Below are positions 32,810-43,722 of a stretch of DNA of 64,000 nucleotides, piece by piece. Position 1 is the first letter of the stretch, and each line of letters begins with the position of its first letter. Under the pieces are notes generated by a model. It was not told where the DNA came from. It saw only the letters and a list, made by a program, of their open reading frames with translations, and ran no database searches. The translations under genes were made by a program, and so were the position numbers. The stretch comes from Bactericera cockerelli. Lineage: Eukaryota > Arthropoda > Insecta > Hemiptera > Triozidae. The DNA lies in assembly GCA_024516035.1 (NCBI GenBank), contig CM044955.1:50631074-50695073 (forward strand). The letters are read 5' to 3'.

Positions 32810-33425
32810 GAAATATAAACCAGACACACAACTGTAGGAGTCACCCTGTATTCTGAAACCAAGATAATATAATAGCTGGAAACGAAATGCTGCTTGTGCT
32901 AATTTTAGCCCGAACATTGAGTCTTTGCCTAAAAGCTAGCCATTTTCAAACTGCGTAATCACACAAAAGAATAATTTAAATACTAGTTCATTAGGTAATA
33001 AATTAACATTTTGTAAAAGTCTTTCTTATAGCTTTATTTTCTTTTCCTTTTCTATGTATTTATCTTTCTCCCTTTCTTTTCTCTCTATGTACTATGCCTC
33101 TTCTTGTCCCATTTTTCCCTCTTCCACTTTCTCTACATATTATCCATCTCTTCCTTTCATCTTTCTCTTCCTCCATCTCTCCTCTAGCCATTTTCAAACT
33201 TGTCCCCTCCCTCTCCCTCATCCACCATATTCATCTCGACATAAAAATGTAAATTCACACCCGGGTAAATACGCGACATTCGCATTGCCGCCATTTGAAT
33301 AGCGCCATTTTGAATTCATTAGCACGTGTTTATGTCGCCATTTTGAATTATTACCATGTGTTCAGCGCCTAATCGAGTAGACACGAATGAAGTCGTTATT
33401 CGAGTAATGCACAAGATGTCTTAAC
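32810..33425. other. Intronic sequence
   Basis: Pyrimidine-rich around 33030-33230; no gene seen. Local repeats of CGCCATTTTGAAT near 33290-33350. Confidence 0.5.
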
Positions 33426-33550
33426 TATTATTATTAAACAATTTGGATCAAACTATATTTACATTTTATATATAGGTACAGAGAAAAGCTATAATTATGT
33501 ATAAGTAAACAAAGCAAGATCAAGGGTGGTGATAATGCCTTTGGCATTCT
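33426..33550 (-). repeat. Short interspersed repeat, family F
   Basis: Fourth copy; closest to the one at 2465-2598, sharing GGTGGTGATAATGCCTTTGG and CATTCT on the plus strand. Confidence 0.6.
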
Positions 33551-33867
33551 AACAAAAGGGCGGGGTTATTGTCTATTGCCTATATTATGCAAAAAGCTAA
33601 AATCGTAATGGTCTCTTTGGAATCAGATAATAATCAATTTTTGGCAACATTGGAAAAAATCTTTTTTTTCCAACAGTAAATTATTTTTTGGCAACAACAT
33701 TTTTCTCACAAAATATCGAAGTAGGTATATAATGTGAATGAACAAGTCAAGAAACACTACTAGCATGGAATTGAAAAAAATATATTTTGTTTATTTTTTT
33801 CTTCTTTATAATATTATTATTAATATTGTCAATTTTTATATTTAATTTTTACCATTATTTGTCAGTA

Positions 33868-34755
33868 TACAGGGTGAGCATAAAGTCTCACCCCACCCCC
33901 CGTATCTCGAGAATGGCTAAAAATACAAGAAAACGCAAAAACCCGTATTCCTTAATTTTTAGGGGGATTAATTTTCAGCCAAAAAAAATTTGCCTACACG
34001 GCCCCAGTCAGGCTGGGCATGGTCCAACTTTAAAATCTTAAATAGAATAGTATGTCTTTTGGCATATTGTTTTAAAGGTCTCATAGAGAGAAGTTCATTA
34101 CAACAAATTTCAGTGAGCTACAACTTACCGTTCTCGAGATACAGGGTCGAACGTCCTGCGTAATATCCATATATTTTGACCTATAACTCGTTAACCGTAA
34201 ATTATAGAAAAATGAAATTTGTTGATAATAACTCCTTATGACAAGCCCTTTCGAAAAAATTATAACTCGACATACTCTGTTGATATTAGTTTCTGGTCGG
34301 TTTCGTCAGCCACCCGGACGAAAAGTCCGAAAAATTTTAACGAAAAAACAAATCCAGTTTTAACTTGTTCGAAACTTCTTGCCATAAGGAGTTATTATCA
34401 ATAAATTTCATTTTTCTGGAATTTACGGTCTACGAGTTATAGGTCAAAATATATGGATATTACGCAGGACGTCCGACCCTGTATCTCGAGAACGGTAAGG
34501 TGTAGCTCACTGAAATTTGTTGTAATGAACTTCTCTCTATGAGACCTTTAAAACAATATGCCACAAGTCATACCATTCTATTTAAGATTTTAAAGTTGGT
34601 CCATGCCCAGCCTGACTGGGGCCGTGTAGGCAAATTTTTTTTGGCTGAAAATCAATACTCCTAAAAATTAAGGAATACGGGTTTTTGCGTTTTCTCGTAT
34701 TTTCAGCCATTCTTGAGATACGGGGGGTGGGGTGAGACTTTATGCTCACCCTGTA
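33868..34755. mobile_element. Fold-back element with ~370-bp terminal inverted repeats and TA target duplication
   Basis: The left arm (33868 to about 34250) and right arm (about 34385 to 34755) are near-perfect reverse complements, starting TACAGGGTGAGCATAAAGTC. Both ends are flanked by TA (33866-33867 and 34756-34757), as in Tc1/mariner-type insertions. The ~135-bp spacer has no coding frame, so it is non-autonomous. A transcript crossing it would form a very long hairpin. Confidence 0.92.
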
Positions 34756-34759
34756 TATG

Positions 34760-34805
34760 TTTTACTAATAAAGAGTTTCTAAATAAATAAATAAATAAAT
34801 AAGTG
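34760..34805. repeat. (AAAT)n tail-like microsatellite
   Basis: TTTCTAAATAAATAAATAAA near 34775-34802, resembling the 3' tail of the element ending at 55730; perhaps the end of an otherwise truncated retrotransposon copy. Confidence 0.4.
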
Positions 34806-34928
34806 ACGACTAGCATGGAAAGAACGCCTATTCTCTTCCAAAATGACATGAGTTCACAAGCTGACTTAATTTCCAACTTATCTCTTTGGGAAGCCAGCAC
34901 TAAGCTAGCAAAAATGATCTTTACTTAC

Positions 34929-35040
34929 ATTGGCGAGTTGGTCGAATCTCCCGAACAGCTCATTGAGTAGCCGCACTAGCTCCTGCGCCGTGCATTGTGA
35001 AGCCAGCACTGTGAACCCGACAATGTCCGCGAACAGTATG
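34929..35040 (-). CDS. rut: Adenylate cyclase exon: first catalytic Asp of C1a
   Basis: 112 nt. Its first base completes a Ser codon with the previous exon. The peptide [20 protein letters not shown] continues [24 protein letters not shown] carries the first metal-binding aspartate. Acceptor TTGCAG at 35041, donor AAT|GTAAGT. Confidence 0.97.
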
Positions 35041-35500
35041 CTGCAACACGGGATAGAATTTTTCAAATGAAAGATAAACAAGAACTCAGGACAGAGTGCT
35101 ACAGTCAAAAGTACGAAATGATGATGTTTTTTATGTACGGGAGTATATTTACGGGAATAGCCCTGTTTACAATGTCAACAGTAAAAATGTCAATGAATAC
35201 AAAGATTAAAATAAAATAATGTTAAAAAGTAAGTAACTAAGCATACTACATAAAATTTTAAAGCATACTACAAACTACATTAAGTAATTTTTATGTAGTT
35301 AAGCATTCAGAGCATAACTTATAATTCACACATCATTGGATATACAATTGATTTGGTATAAAATCTCAAAATTGTATACTCTTACAATGTGAACCAAGCA
35401 CGAGGAAGTATTGTGTAAATAATTGGTAATGTACTTTTTAATTGATTTTTAATTATTTTTAATTTGAATGTGTATAACGTACACAATAAAACATTTGGAT

Positions 35501-35747
35501 AGCCAGCGTCGATGGCATGTTGAATACACCGGTTCCCTTCAGAACACCGAAGTTAAGCGACATCCAGCGAGGTTAAGACTTGGATGGGTGACCATTCAAA
35601 TTCTAATTCTCGTGACGCTGGCTTTTCCCGGCCCCACTCAGGCTGGGTGAGGTCAATGTGAGTAGCAGGTTTGTGAGTTTCCTGCGAATGGAGGGTAAAA
35701 CCCCGTCGTGATATGACCATGGCAGTTGAAAGCGACGTTAAACCCCA

Positions 35748-35780
<33 letters not shown>
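35501..35780 (+). mobile_element. Complete 5S-rRNA-derived SINE
   Basis: Bases 35501-35621 follow 5S rRNA: GTTGAATACACCGGTT, CACCGAAGTTAAGCGACATC (A box) and ACTTGGATGGGTGACC (C box), the type 1 Pol III internal promoter. Then comes a ~130-bp unrelated tail (CCCCACTCAGGCTGGGTGAG ... GCGACGTTAAACCCC) and about 30 A. An 11-bp target duplication AACATTTGGAT flanks it (35490-35500, 35781-35791). The 5S part is diverged from true 5S, and the flanks prove retroposition. Confidence 0.95.
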
Positions 35781-35783
<3 letters not shown>

Positions 35784-36023
35784 ATTTGGATTGATCGATT
35801 GACATAGATTGCTCAACTGTAAATAGCTTAATAACCAGTATCATATTTGTGTTAATCACAATCATGATTGAAATTAATAATAACAGAAATTGCTACAACA
35901 AAGGTGTGAATATTCATGGGTCCAAGATACATATGTGTGTAGATAGAAAGTTTGCTCTGATATATATCTTAAAATACATCATTAAAAAAAAAAAAAATAT
36001 ATACATAAAAAACTTCACTCATG

Positions 36024-36164
36024 ACATAACAGGGACATGACAAGTTATTCTCCCATTTAGGATTTTTACCACATAATAATACGTCTTGTGCTTACTGCTG
36101 GAATAATGGGACTTAAACGTCCTAATCGGGCAGTATAAATAAGGCGATATTATTATTATTATTA
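36024..36164 (+). mobile_element. SINE family E, head-truncated, with (ATT)n tail
   Basis: Flanked by TTCACTCATG at 36014-36023 and 36165-36174. It begins near GGGACATGACAAGTTATTCT and ends in ATT repeats. The same body with a full tRNA-like head is at 40585-40740. Confidence 0.85.
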
Positions 36165-36436
36165 TTCACTCATGGGCACAGTCCTTGGAACTGTACCCAT
36201 GACACTAGAAAGTATTATAATCATTGCAATTTAAAAATCAAACTTTCCATACATAAAAAATATTTCTGCTACATTTGGTCGTCCAGACTTGCAAGGCTAA
36301 AGAAAAAATGTGTCGTCGTGATAAATGTTGCCAAGTTTCTTCTTCAAGAAAAAAAACAAGAAAATTTCACTTGTTTTTCTTCGCCTAAACAACTTCATGC
36401 ATCATTTTTCTTCCAGAATTGACAGGGGCGACTTTG

Positions 36437-36536
36437 GGGGGCTATTCTCAGGCTGGGTGAGGTTAATTTGAGTAACTCGTTTTTGGGTTTCCAGCGAATT
36501 GCAGTTGAAAGAGACTTTAAGGCCATATTAAAAAAA
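36437..36536 (+). repeat. Tail fragment of the 5S-derived SINE
   Basis: CTCAGGCTGGGTGAGGTTAA ... GGTTTCCAGCGAATTGCAGT ... GAGACTTTAAGGCC followed by A-run, without a 5S module. Confidence 0.65.
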
Positions 36537-36599
36537 AGAAGGTCGGTTAGGTAGGCATAACGGATCTGTGTCAGTTACAAAAGTTATGATGATCTCACA

Positions 36600-36730
36600 A
36601 TAGAATTACTCAAACTAGCTTCACACTTTTTTGTACTACTTGAAACTCGAACCAGAGAACTCCAGGTTATGAGTTCGTTGCCATTGAAATCTAGCTTCTA
36701 ATAAGTACTGAGGTCGATCTTACTGATACG
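36600..36730 (-). repeat. Degenerate SINE family B copy
   Basis: ACTCAAACTAGCTTCAC ... AACTCCAGGTTATGAG ... TACTGAGGTCGAT follow family B order on the minus strand. Confidence 0.5.
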
Positions 36731-36784
36731 AACTGAAGAAGAGAAATATTCACTCTCACATAAGGCATGTTATGACGGGTCGTA

Positions 36785-36880
36785 CGGTAATGCCTGCCTG
36801 GGCAAGAGCTTCTACTTATTCCGGCCCACGGGTCTTACGGTAATGCCTTCCTGGGGAAGAGCTTTTTCCGGCCCTGAAAT
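36785..36880. repeat. Two-copy tandem duplication (~55 bp)
   Basis: ACGGTAATGCCTGCCTGGGC...AAGAGCTTCT...CCGGCCC is followed by ACGGTAATGCCTTCCTGGGG...AAGAGCTTTTTCCGGCCC. Both contain a GC-rich inverted repeat; origin unknown. Confidence 0.55.
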
Positions 36881-37839
36881 CGAAGGAGGGAATTCGAGAG
36901 GGGGGACTACCCGGTCCGAACAATGACAGTGTAATAACAAAACTCAAAATGTGTTCTTGTTTGCAAGGAAGGTGAATTTATCTTCTTTCTTTTCTCTCCC
37001 AAGTCTCCATCAGATCTCCCTCTCTCCTTCTTCAAACACTTCCTCAACTCCACACTAGCTTAGAAATGGTTGGTTGGTCTTAAAAAACGGGGGAAATGTT
37101 AGTCTTGAAAAAAAAATAACAAGACAAACAGAGCAGTCGTCGAAAAGTAAGTCAAGTTCAGCCAGATGATTTTTCATCTTGTCTCTGTCAGTTGCGAATT
37201 CGGGCGAAAAATTTGTCGTTGATAAATGAGAAGTAAGTATTTCCAACATGTCAAAACTTGGTGAGGAATATCTATGATGACGTTTGGTGCTTTGAGAATT
37301 TTTTATTTCATGTTTATATTTATTCTACAGCCCGTACAGTAATTCATTTAATGATAAGTTGTAAGATAAGGTGTGTCATGTTTAATTTTTTGTAGAATTT
37401 GTTTAAGTTGGTTGAGAGGGACAGAAACAAGAAAGGAAAAAAGAGAGGGAGGGATAAAATGTGCAAGAAGGAAAGGGAGGGAAAGAGAGAGAAAATTATA
37501 GATTTATGGGAATGAAGTTAGGGGTTCGGTGATGGAAAAGAAAGCCACACGCTTTAACCTCGCCCCTTGGTTCACTACATATTCTATTGAGTTCTTTTCA
37601 TTTCAAATCCTGTATTGCAGTATGTATTATGCAGTTTGCCAATAAAGCATTAAATAACAATAATAATGAGATAAAAAGAATACTTCAAATAAAAGAAGTA
37701 ACTCGAATAAATGTTTATGAAAAAGAGAGAGATGAATATTTGAAGAGAAGAGAGAGTGGAAGGGAGAGATAAAGACTGGATGTATGGGAATTACAAAATA
37801 AATAATATGATGTAAAGGGTACTTGAAATATGAGAGAGA

Positions 37840-37955
37840 GAGAGATATAGAGAGAAAGAGAGAGAGAGAAGGAGAAGGATAGAGAGAGAAAGAGAAAGAG
37901 AGAGAGAAGGAGAGAAAGAGAGAAGGAGGGAGGGAGAGAGAGAGAGGGCGGACCT
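37840..37955. repeat. (GA)n-rich microsatellite
   Basis: Continuous AGAGAGA/GGGAGAG tract; any long peptide predicted here is low complexity. Confidence 0.9.
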
Positions 37956-37979
37956 GAATTGTAGCGCAACAATAATAAT

Positions 37980-38150
37980 AACACTCTTTAGTGTAAGGTA
38001 ACCACCAGGCGAGGCTAATACTCAAAGTACATTTTCTACCAACTAACCCTCAGAGTCTTATTATTATGTGCTCACAAACTGAAATTAATGAGAAAAAATT
38101 CATGCACTGGGTGGGATTCGAACCCTACGCTACCTGGATCACCAGACCCA
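37980..38150 (-). mobile_element. SINE family C, head lost, joined to a family B head
   Basis: ACTCTTTAGTGTAAGGTAAC ... CTAACCCTCAGAGTCTTATT ... GTGGGATTCGAACC matches family C. At 38150 it passes directly into a plus-strand family B head (AATCGATAAGGCGGCAAACT ... GGTGGTCGGTGGTTCG, to 38240). Confidence 0.75.
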
Positions 38151-38439
38151 ATCGATAAGGCGGCAAACTCGTGAACCTGGTGGTCGGTGGTTCGTGTCTC
38201 TAGTATGGCAAATATTTAGTAGGGCGAGTTTAGTCAATAAATAATAAATAAAAGACAGCAAACTTTGAAGTTGCAAGGACGGAGGAAAGAGAAAAGTTTG
38301 AGGAGGAACAATAAGGCAGTGGGGGAGGGAGCAGGAAAGAAGAGACAATTATGGATGTATGAGAAATGAAAATAAAAATGATGGATACTTGAAATTCGAA
38401 TAAATATTTATGAAGAAGAGAAGGATGTTTCTATCAAAA

Positions 38440-38530
38440 GAGGAGGGAGGGCGGGGGGAGAGAGGGAAAGGAGAGGGAGAGGGAGAGGGAGAGGGAGAGG
38501 GAGAGGGATAGAGAGAGAGAGATTAGATCA
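38440..38530. repeat. GGGAGA microsatellite
   Basis: Six or more GAGAGG hexamers between 38470 and 38510 inside a wider GA-rich region that extends to about 38760. Confidence 0.9.
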
Positions 38531-38764
38531 ATAGGAGATAAATGTGAAAAGAGTACTTGAAATAAGAGAAGAGGAAAAAAATACAGAAAAGAGTATCGAA
38601 AATGGAAAAGAAAAATAGCGGAAATGAGAGAGAAAGAAAAAGGGTAAGGAAGAAATGAGATGAGAAGAACTTAAGAAGGGAAGAGAAAATAAGAAGAAAT
38701 GTAGAGAGAGAGGGGAGGAGAGTGGAATAATGAGATAGACGAGTAAGTACAAGGAGCAGAGGAG

Positions 38765-40315
38765 TGAGAGAAAATAATGAGTCTAACGGAATTAGAATGA
38801 ATTGAATTGGTGTGACCCCACACGACTTTCCTTATCACTTGAGAAAGCACTGATGACTCAATGGTAACAAAAAAATCATGTCACATTCGTAATCAGCACA
38901 CCAAATTCATAGGATTTGATATGATGTGTGAACGCGCGTGAGAATGTTTGTGTGTGGTGTGGTGTGAGTGTGAGTGTGTTAATTAAACACTTTAAACAGT
39001 AACAGGTAGCGTCGTAGAGAATTGATCACCCATGACTGATCAGGATGCTTGAGAAAAAATATTAACACTACAAAAAAGCACGGTAGTACCTGCTAGTGGG
39101 CCCATGACAAAAAAATTACTTTGGACCCGTCGCATAGTACGGTCAAACAGCTAGTGCTCGTATAAAGCACAAATAAATCATTTTCACAACGTTCAATTAC
39201 CAAGCATATTCTTTGTGCGAGACAACTGAAGAATCACTAGTCAACAACAAAATATTTCTATCAACAACAAATTATTTATCTTAACAACAAATTATTTCTG
39301 TCGACAATTTTTATCTATTAATACTTCAAAGTAGTATTGACTACGAAAAAAGTCGTTAAAATTTTCAGTTGAAAATGCGCTCATAACGTTGCTAAATGAT
39401 TGCAGCGTTGCCAAATGATAGCGACGTTGTTAGATTGCTCGTTAAGCTGGCGTACCGTCTGACACAGAAGAGGAGGGAGTGGCAGAAGTAAGGTAGATGC
39501 AGTTCTTCAATGTTTTCCTAATTCCACATGACGTACTAATCCCTCGCATGAAACCATTCGTTACTGCTCCAGCGAGAACAATTATTTTATTCCCTCTCCA
39601 CACGATGTTATTCCCCCCTACGAGGGAAAAGAACTTCCTAACTATGCACTTTTCATAACTCGCAAATTATTTCCTCTCTAAGCCCGGAGCGCCATATTTA
39701 AATCCCTGCACAGTGCACAGTATTTGTACCTTTGTTTTCCCATTTCAGCCCTGACAATAATAATTGCAGGATTCAACTTCACTTGAGATCACTGCTACCT
39801 ATTGCATAATTATGATTAGGTAGCTAGTAGACTCTTTGAATAAATTTTCCGAGTTCAAATGATGTGAAATCTTGCTCTTAATAATTCGCATGTTTTCAGG
39901 AAAAAATTGGACGATCGCTGAAACTTTCAGTAATTTTAAAGGGTTGTTTTCTGAGGATCTACCGTGTTTTTTATTTCTCAAAAAGTCAAAAGTTACCTTT
40001 CCTGATAATTGTATGTGAAATTCTTTTTTCTTTTTGGTTATCATACATACAACATAAACCACAACGAATTTTGGAAATCAAAATACTTGGTAAACTTCTT
40101 TTGAAAATAGTCATTCGATTCCTAAATTCGGTCAAACACAGTCTTGGAATCAAAGTTTGCGTATTATGATTACCTTTTTGAAAGTACTTACATTTGCCTA
40201 TAAAAATAGTGCTCAAAATAGATTTTATGAATTATAGTTTCCATAGCAACACGAAAGTTTACATCTATGCTATGGAGCAACTACGTCCAGTCTCCATGGC
40301 AACCGCTTGTTTACT
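38765..40315. other. Intronic sequence
   Basis: A short (GT)n-like tract at 38930-38980 and tandem TCAACAACAAATTATTT-type repeats at 39240-39300; no gene seen. Confidence 0.5.
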
Positions 40316-40318
40316 TAC

Positions 40319-40437
40319 CTGACATTCTCATGCCTCTGAATGTAGATCTTATGGAATTGACCTTCGACGGGAGAAATGATGTCATTCTTCATTTCCATGG
40401 CAACGTGCTGCGGCAGAACAGACAGTAGTAATCGCTC
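40319..40437 (-). CDS. rut: Adenylate cyclase exon: entry of C1a
   Basis: 119 nt, phase 0 start, two bases left at the end (AG completed by C to Ser). The peptide [20 protein letters not shown] continues to [30 protein letters not shown] is the signature at the start of the C1a domain in transmembrane cyclases. Acceptor CTTCAG at 40438, donor AG|GTAAGT. Confidence 0.97.
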
Positions 40438-40584
40438 CTGAAGAGAGAGAGAGAGAGAAAAAAAAAGCGATATCGTGAATCTGTTGACTCGTTTTGAGGC
40501 ATTTCTAATTGCCCGATTAAATTGGATGCACCTACATATTATTATATCTCCCTTGCCTTTATCCCATATTAGCTTATTTTACTA

Positions 40585-40740
40585 TTGGGGTAATGATATA
40601 ATAATAACATCCTCTTATCCCAAATGGGAGAATAACTTGTCATGTCCCGGCTGGGTTTCGAACCCACGACCTCTGGAATCTCTGGATTCACAGAGTGCCG
40701 CCTTTACCACTGAGCTACCGGGACAGGACCGGGACAGGAC
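40585..40740 (-). mobile_element. tRNA-derived SINE, family E, with full head
   Basis: The minus-strand head CCCGGTAGCTCAGTGGTAAA, GTGGGTTCGAAACCCAG and GGGACATGACAAGTTATTC is followed by ATT repeats near 40590. It lies in the 326-bp intron between two cyclase exons and ends 24 bp from the donor of exon 40764-40913. Confidence 0.85.
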
Positions 40741-40763
40741 AAAAATAGCGTCTTTTTCCTCAC

Positions 40764-40913
40764 CAGCTTCTCATTCTCGTCCTCCATCTCCAGGCGGGCG
40801 GCTATGCAGTTCCTCGTGTCCAGGAAAGCCTTCCTCTGCGCATGCTCCATCATGGTGTGGAGCAGGATGCCTATGATGTTCCCGCCCACTAGCACCACCA
40901 TGTTGGCCACCAT
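40764..40913 (-). CDS. rut: Adenylate cyclase exon: last helix of the first membrane block
   Basis: 50 codons, phase 0/0. The peptide MVANMVVLVGGNIIGILLHT is a transmembrane helix (helix 6), followed by MMEHAQRKAFLDTRNCIAAR and LEMEDENEKL, the cytosolic coil that leads into C1a. Acceptor TTCCAG at 40914, donor CTG|GTGAGG. It begins with ATG, but this is an internal exon by homology: five upstream helices are missing. The preceding intron starts in an inverted-repeat element (40932-41750). Confidence 0.95.
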
Positions 40914-40931
40914 CTGGAATCATAGGGGGGG

Positions 40932-41750
40932 AGGGGTTAGGGGTGGTGTTTTTCCATACTGATGTTCAAAATATCTATCGTGATGTGATGCTGGGGAGAT
41001 ATTACCTAACCCTTTGCATCCCAGTATTCCCAGTGTAGAAATCCGGACTTCCACGAGTAGGACTCCAGAGACCCATGCCATAATCCTGTTTCCCCACCCA
41101 ACTTCTTGACACAAGACATAACTTGAGATTTTATGCGAATTGAAAATTTATAGGGGTAGGTGTTAAGAGGGAGGTGTTAGGGGTAGGTGTTAAGAGGGAG
41201 GTGTTAGGGGTAGGTGTTAAGGAGGAGTGGTTAGAGGTAGATGTTGGGGGGGGGGATGCGACGAATAAAAGTAGGACCAAATTGATCATTTTTTCTATTA
41301 TCAGGATATTAATTGTTTGAAGTTTTTCATCGGTGTTCAGCTACAACTGCTACAGGTTTCTGGACCAATTATTTTTATAAGCTGATGCTTATAATAAAAA
41401 CTTGTTTACAATTTTTAGAAATTCTGAGAAATATAAGCTTTAGAAATTCTAAGCAAATTAAAACTAGGGAAGGGCCAAATGGAATCAAGAGATAAAAAAC
41501 CCTCTAGGGAAACACCTTTTTGGGTCATAAATTTTCAATTCGCATAAAATCTCAAGTTGTGTCTTGTGTCAAGAAGGTGGGTTGGGAAATAGGATTATGG
41601 CATGGGTCTCTGGAGTTCTACTCGCGGAAGTCCGGATTTCTATACGGTACACTGGGATGCAAAGGGTTAGGTAATATCTCCCCAGCATCATATCACGATG
41701 GATGTTTTGAACATCAGTATGGAAAAACATCACCGAAATTTAACCCCTTC
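40932..41750. repeat. Inverted-repeat element with ~215-bp arms, next to a cyclase acceptor
   Basis: The left arm (about 40932-41150) and right arm (about 41522-41750) are diverged reverse complements (shared GGTAATATCTCCCCAGCATC, TCCGGACTTCC and CGCATAAAATCTCAAGTTG in the right-arm orientation). The loop contains a GGGGTAGGTGTTAAGAGGGA tandem repeat at 41150-41230. No target duplication identified. Confidence 0.85.
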
Positions 41751-41754
41751 AGGT

Positions 41755-42780
41755 GATGAAGTTCTTATATGTATGCAAAATAACAATAAAGATGAATTCA
41801 AGGATTATAAAGGTACAATACATCCTTGAAGCAGTTTCTTCCAAAAAAACGGTTGAACAAAAAGTTGTTTCACTCTCACTTAGTATAAAATTTCATTCAA
41901 AATTCATTTATAAAAATTACTAATTAACACCCGCGTATTAGTAGTTTGAAATGTATTTAGATTTCCCTGAAATACTTCACTTTACTGAAGAAAATTATCA
42001 AAATTCTAAAAAGGCATGCCCATATCTACTATTGCGGCCATATCCAAGTTGATCTCCCAATATTTAGTTACATACACTTGTGTACAGTTGTACACAGTAC
42101 TGGAAAAACACCAGATTACAATAACGAAAACATGTTGTAAAATTAAGACAAGAATTAAAATCCCCAGAAAATTAATGTAGGTAAATGAGTTCCAGTATGC
42201 GTACAAAAAAATTTAATGCCATATTTCAAAAAATAAAGTAAATAACCCTGCTTTCACGAGAATTGTGTAAAGTACGAGAATTGTGAACACTTTGTTACGC
42301 CCACATGGCTTTTAATAACAATATGGGACTCGTGAGAGGTAGGAAAAGTTTTAATTGAAAATTTATCACTTGATTTAATAAGAGGAGCATGGGGTTAACA
42401 CACAGCACACAGAATGTGTCGACATTGTCAGTGGTGCCGCAGACGTCAAGTAGAGAGATGATTAATTATGTTGTCTCGGGCGGTTCACTCCCCCCGTGCC
42501 AACTTTACCCTGGTGCACCGTAAAATCGTAGTGCCTTATGTTATGGGTCTTATGACTCAGCTGCTTGGGTTCAATCTAATCATGATTGTTCTTCGAAGTT
42601 CGATACTCAGGCAGATTTTCACTTTTTTTTTAAAAAAAAGGAAGGAATTTATTTAAGTTCATTTTACAGTTTTTTTTTCATTAAAATCCCCTAGGAGTAC
42701 AATATCTGTTGTTATAGTTTCGACTTGAATGTTATAATTTCGATTAGGGACTATGGTGGAATTTCCGACTAACAGACCTA
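41755..42780. other. Sequence without recognised features
   Basis: AT-rich; no exon, RNA or repeat end seen. Confidence 0.5.
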
Positions 42781-42980
42781 TTTTTTTTTTTTTATATATT
42801 TAAAGCATTTCGATATACACTCTTGTATGTATGCTATAGGTATGATTTAAATGGTACAATGGTACATGATGTAAATGAATGAATGAAAAATTTATAAAAA
42901 GAAAATACATTAATAAAACCAGGTGGTAGATAAAAGTAAGTGATACTTTTCAGGACTAGCGGATTAAAAAAAATAATAAT

Positions 42981-43021
<41 letters not shown>

Positions 43022-43140
43022 ATATATATATATTTATATAAGAAAAAAAAAAAAAAAAAAATAAGTATATAAAAAAAGTATAAAATCACATATTAGAGTA
43101 GGATACAAGCTTTGATATGACTAGATGTTAATAATGGGAC

Positions 43141-43722
43141 TTATAGATTTTCCAGGCTACCCTGGAACTCGTCTAGACTGTATGGAGCGAGATTTAGTAA
43201 GTTCTCTTTTAGAGAGTTTTTGAACATCTCTTCCCTCATTTCTCTGAATGCTGGAGGTAGTTTATTATAGAGGGTGACCCCTTGTTTGAGAAAAGAGTTA
43301 TCCATAAGCATATTTCTCGATATAATGAGATTATTTTTATTTCTTGTGTTATGCTTATGGATATCTCTATGTCTGGGAAGTGAGGGAGAGAGTTTGTGAA
43401 TTACAAGACAAGTGTCCAGAATAACCTGGGCGTATGCAGTTAGTATGTTGTGTTTCTTAAATAAAGGCTTACAAGAAACCATTTGGCCCAGACCAAAGAC
43501 CGTTCTTATGGCTCTTTTCTGAAGAATGAGGATAGCTTTTATATTGGAGAATCCCCAGAACACTATCGCATAACTCATGATGCTATGAAAGTAGGAATGA
43601 TATGACAAAAGAGCAGCACAGGAGTCAACATTCTTTCGGACTGAGCGGATTGCAAATATTGCTGTAGATAATTTTGAATGGAATTTTTCAATATGGGTTT
43701 TCCATTTTAATTTGCAATCCAC
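43141..43722 (-). pseudogene. Element 1 RT C-terminal part, out of frame
   Basis: DCKLKWKTHIEKFHSKLSTA followed by a typical thumb/C-terminal region of jockey/CR1-type RTs (ALLSYHSYFHSIMSYAIVFW). The preceding frame (43688-46510) ends in unrelated residues, while this frame already reads EVKFLGL just upstream. A single-base indel near 43750 in a G-rich run explains it. Confidence 0.85.

Larger units (their letters stand above)
2257..40913 (-). other. rut: Span of the rutabaga-type adenylate cyclase gene (partial)
   Basis: Nine exons in minus-strand order: 40764-40913, 40319-40437, 34929-35040, 32680-32807, 28658-28816, 27608-27752, 8116-8295, 4516-4632 (probable) and 2257-2442. All have GT/AG ends and joining phases (0, 2, 0, 2, 2, 0, 0, 0), giving one continuous reading frame. 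Family knowledge: class III membrane adenylate cyclases make cAMP from ATP, and the rutabaga/ADCY1 type is stimulated by calcium-calmodulin and used in learning and memory. The class is assigned from the C1a sequence plus the C1b helix KRKLSFKNVSNVVVQLLH, which aligns with the ADCY1 calmodulin site. Introns run from 0.3 to 19 kb and hold nearly all transposons of the left two thirds of the window. The first membrane block and the C2 domain are not seen. Confidence 0.93.

Noticed and set aside
35501..35621. A 5S rRNA gene
   Set aside because: Diverged from 5S, followed by a shared tail, poly-A and a target duplication, so a SINE.
40636..40735. A functional tRNA gene
   Set aside because: tRNA-like head of a SINE family E copy; the head is too long for a tRNA and continues into the family body.
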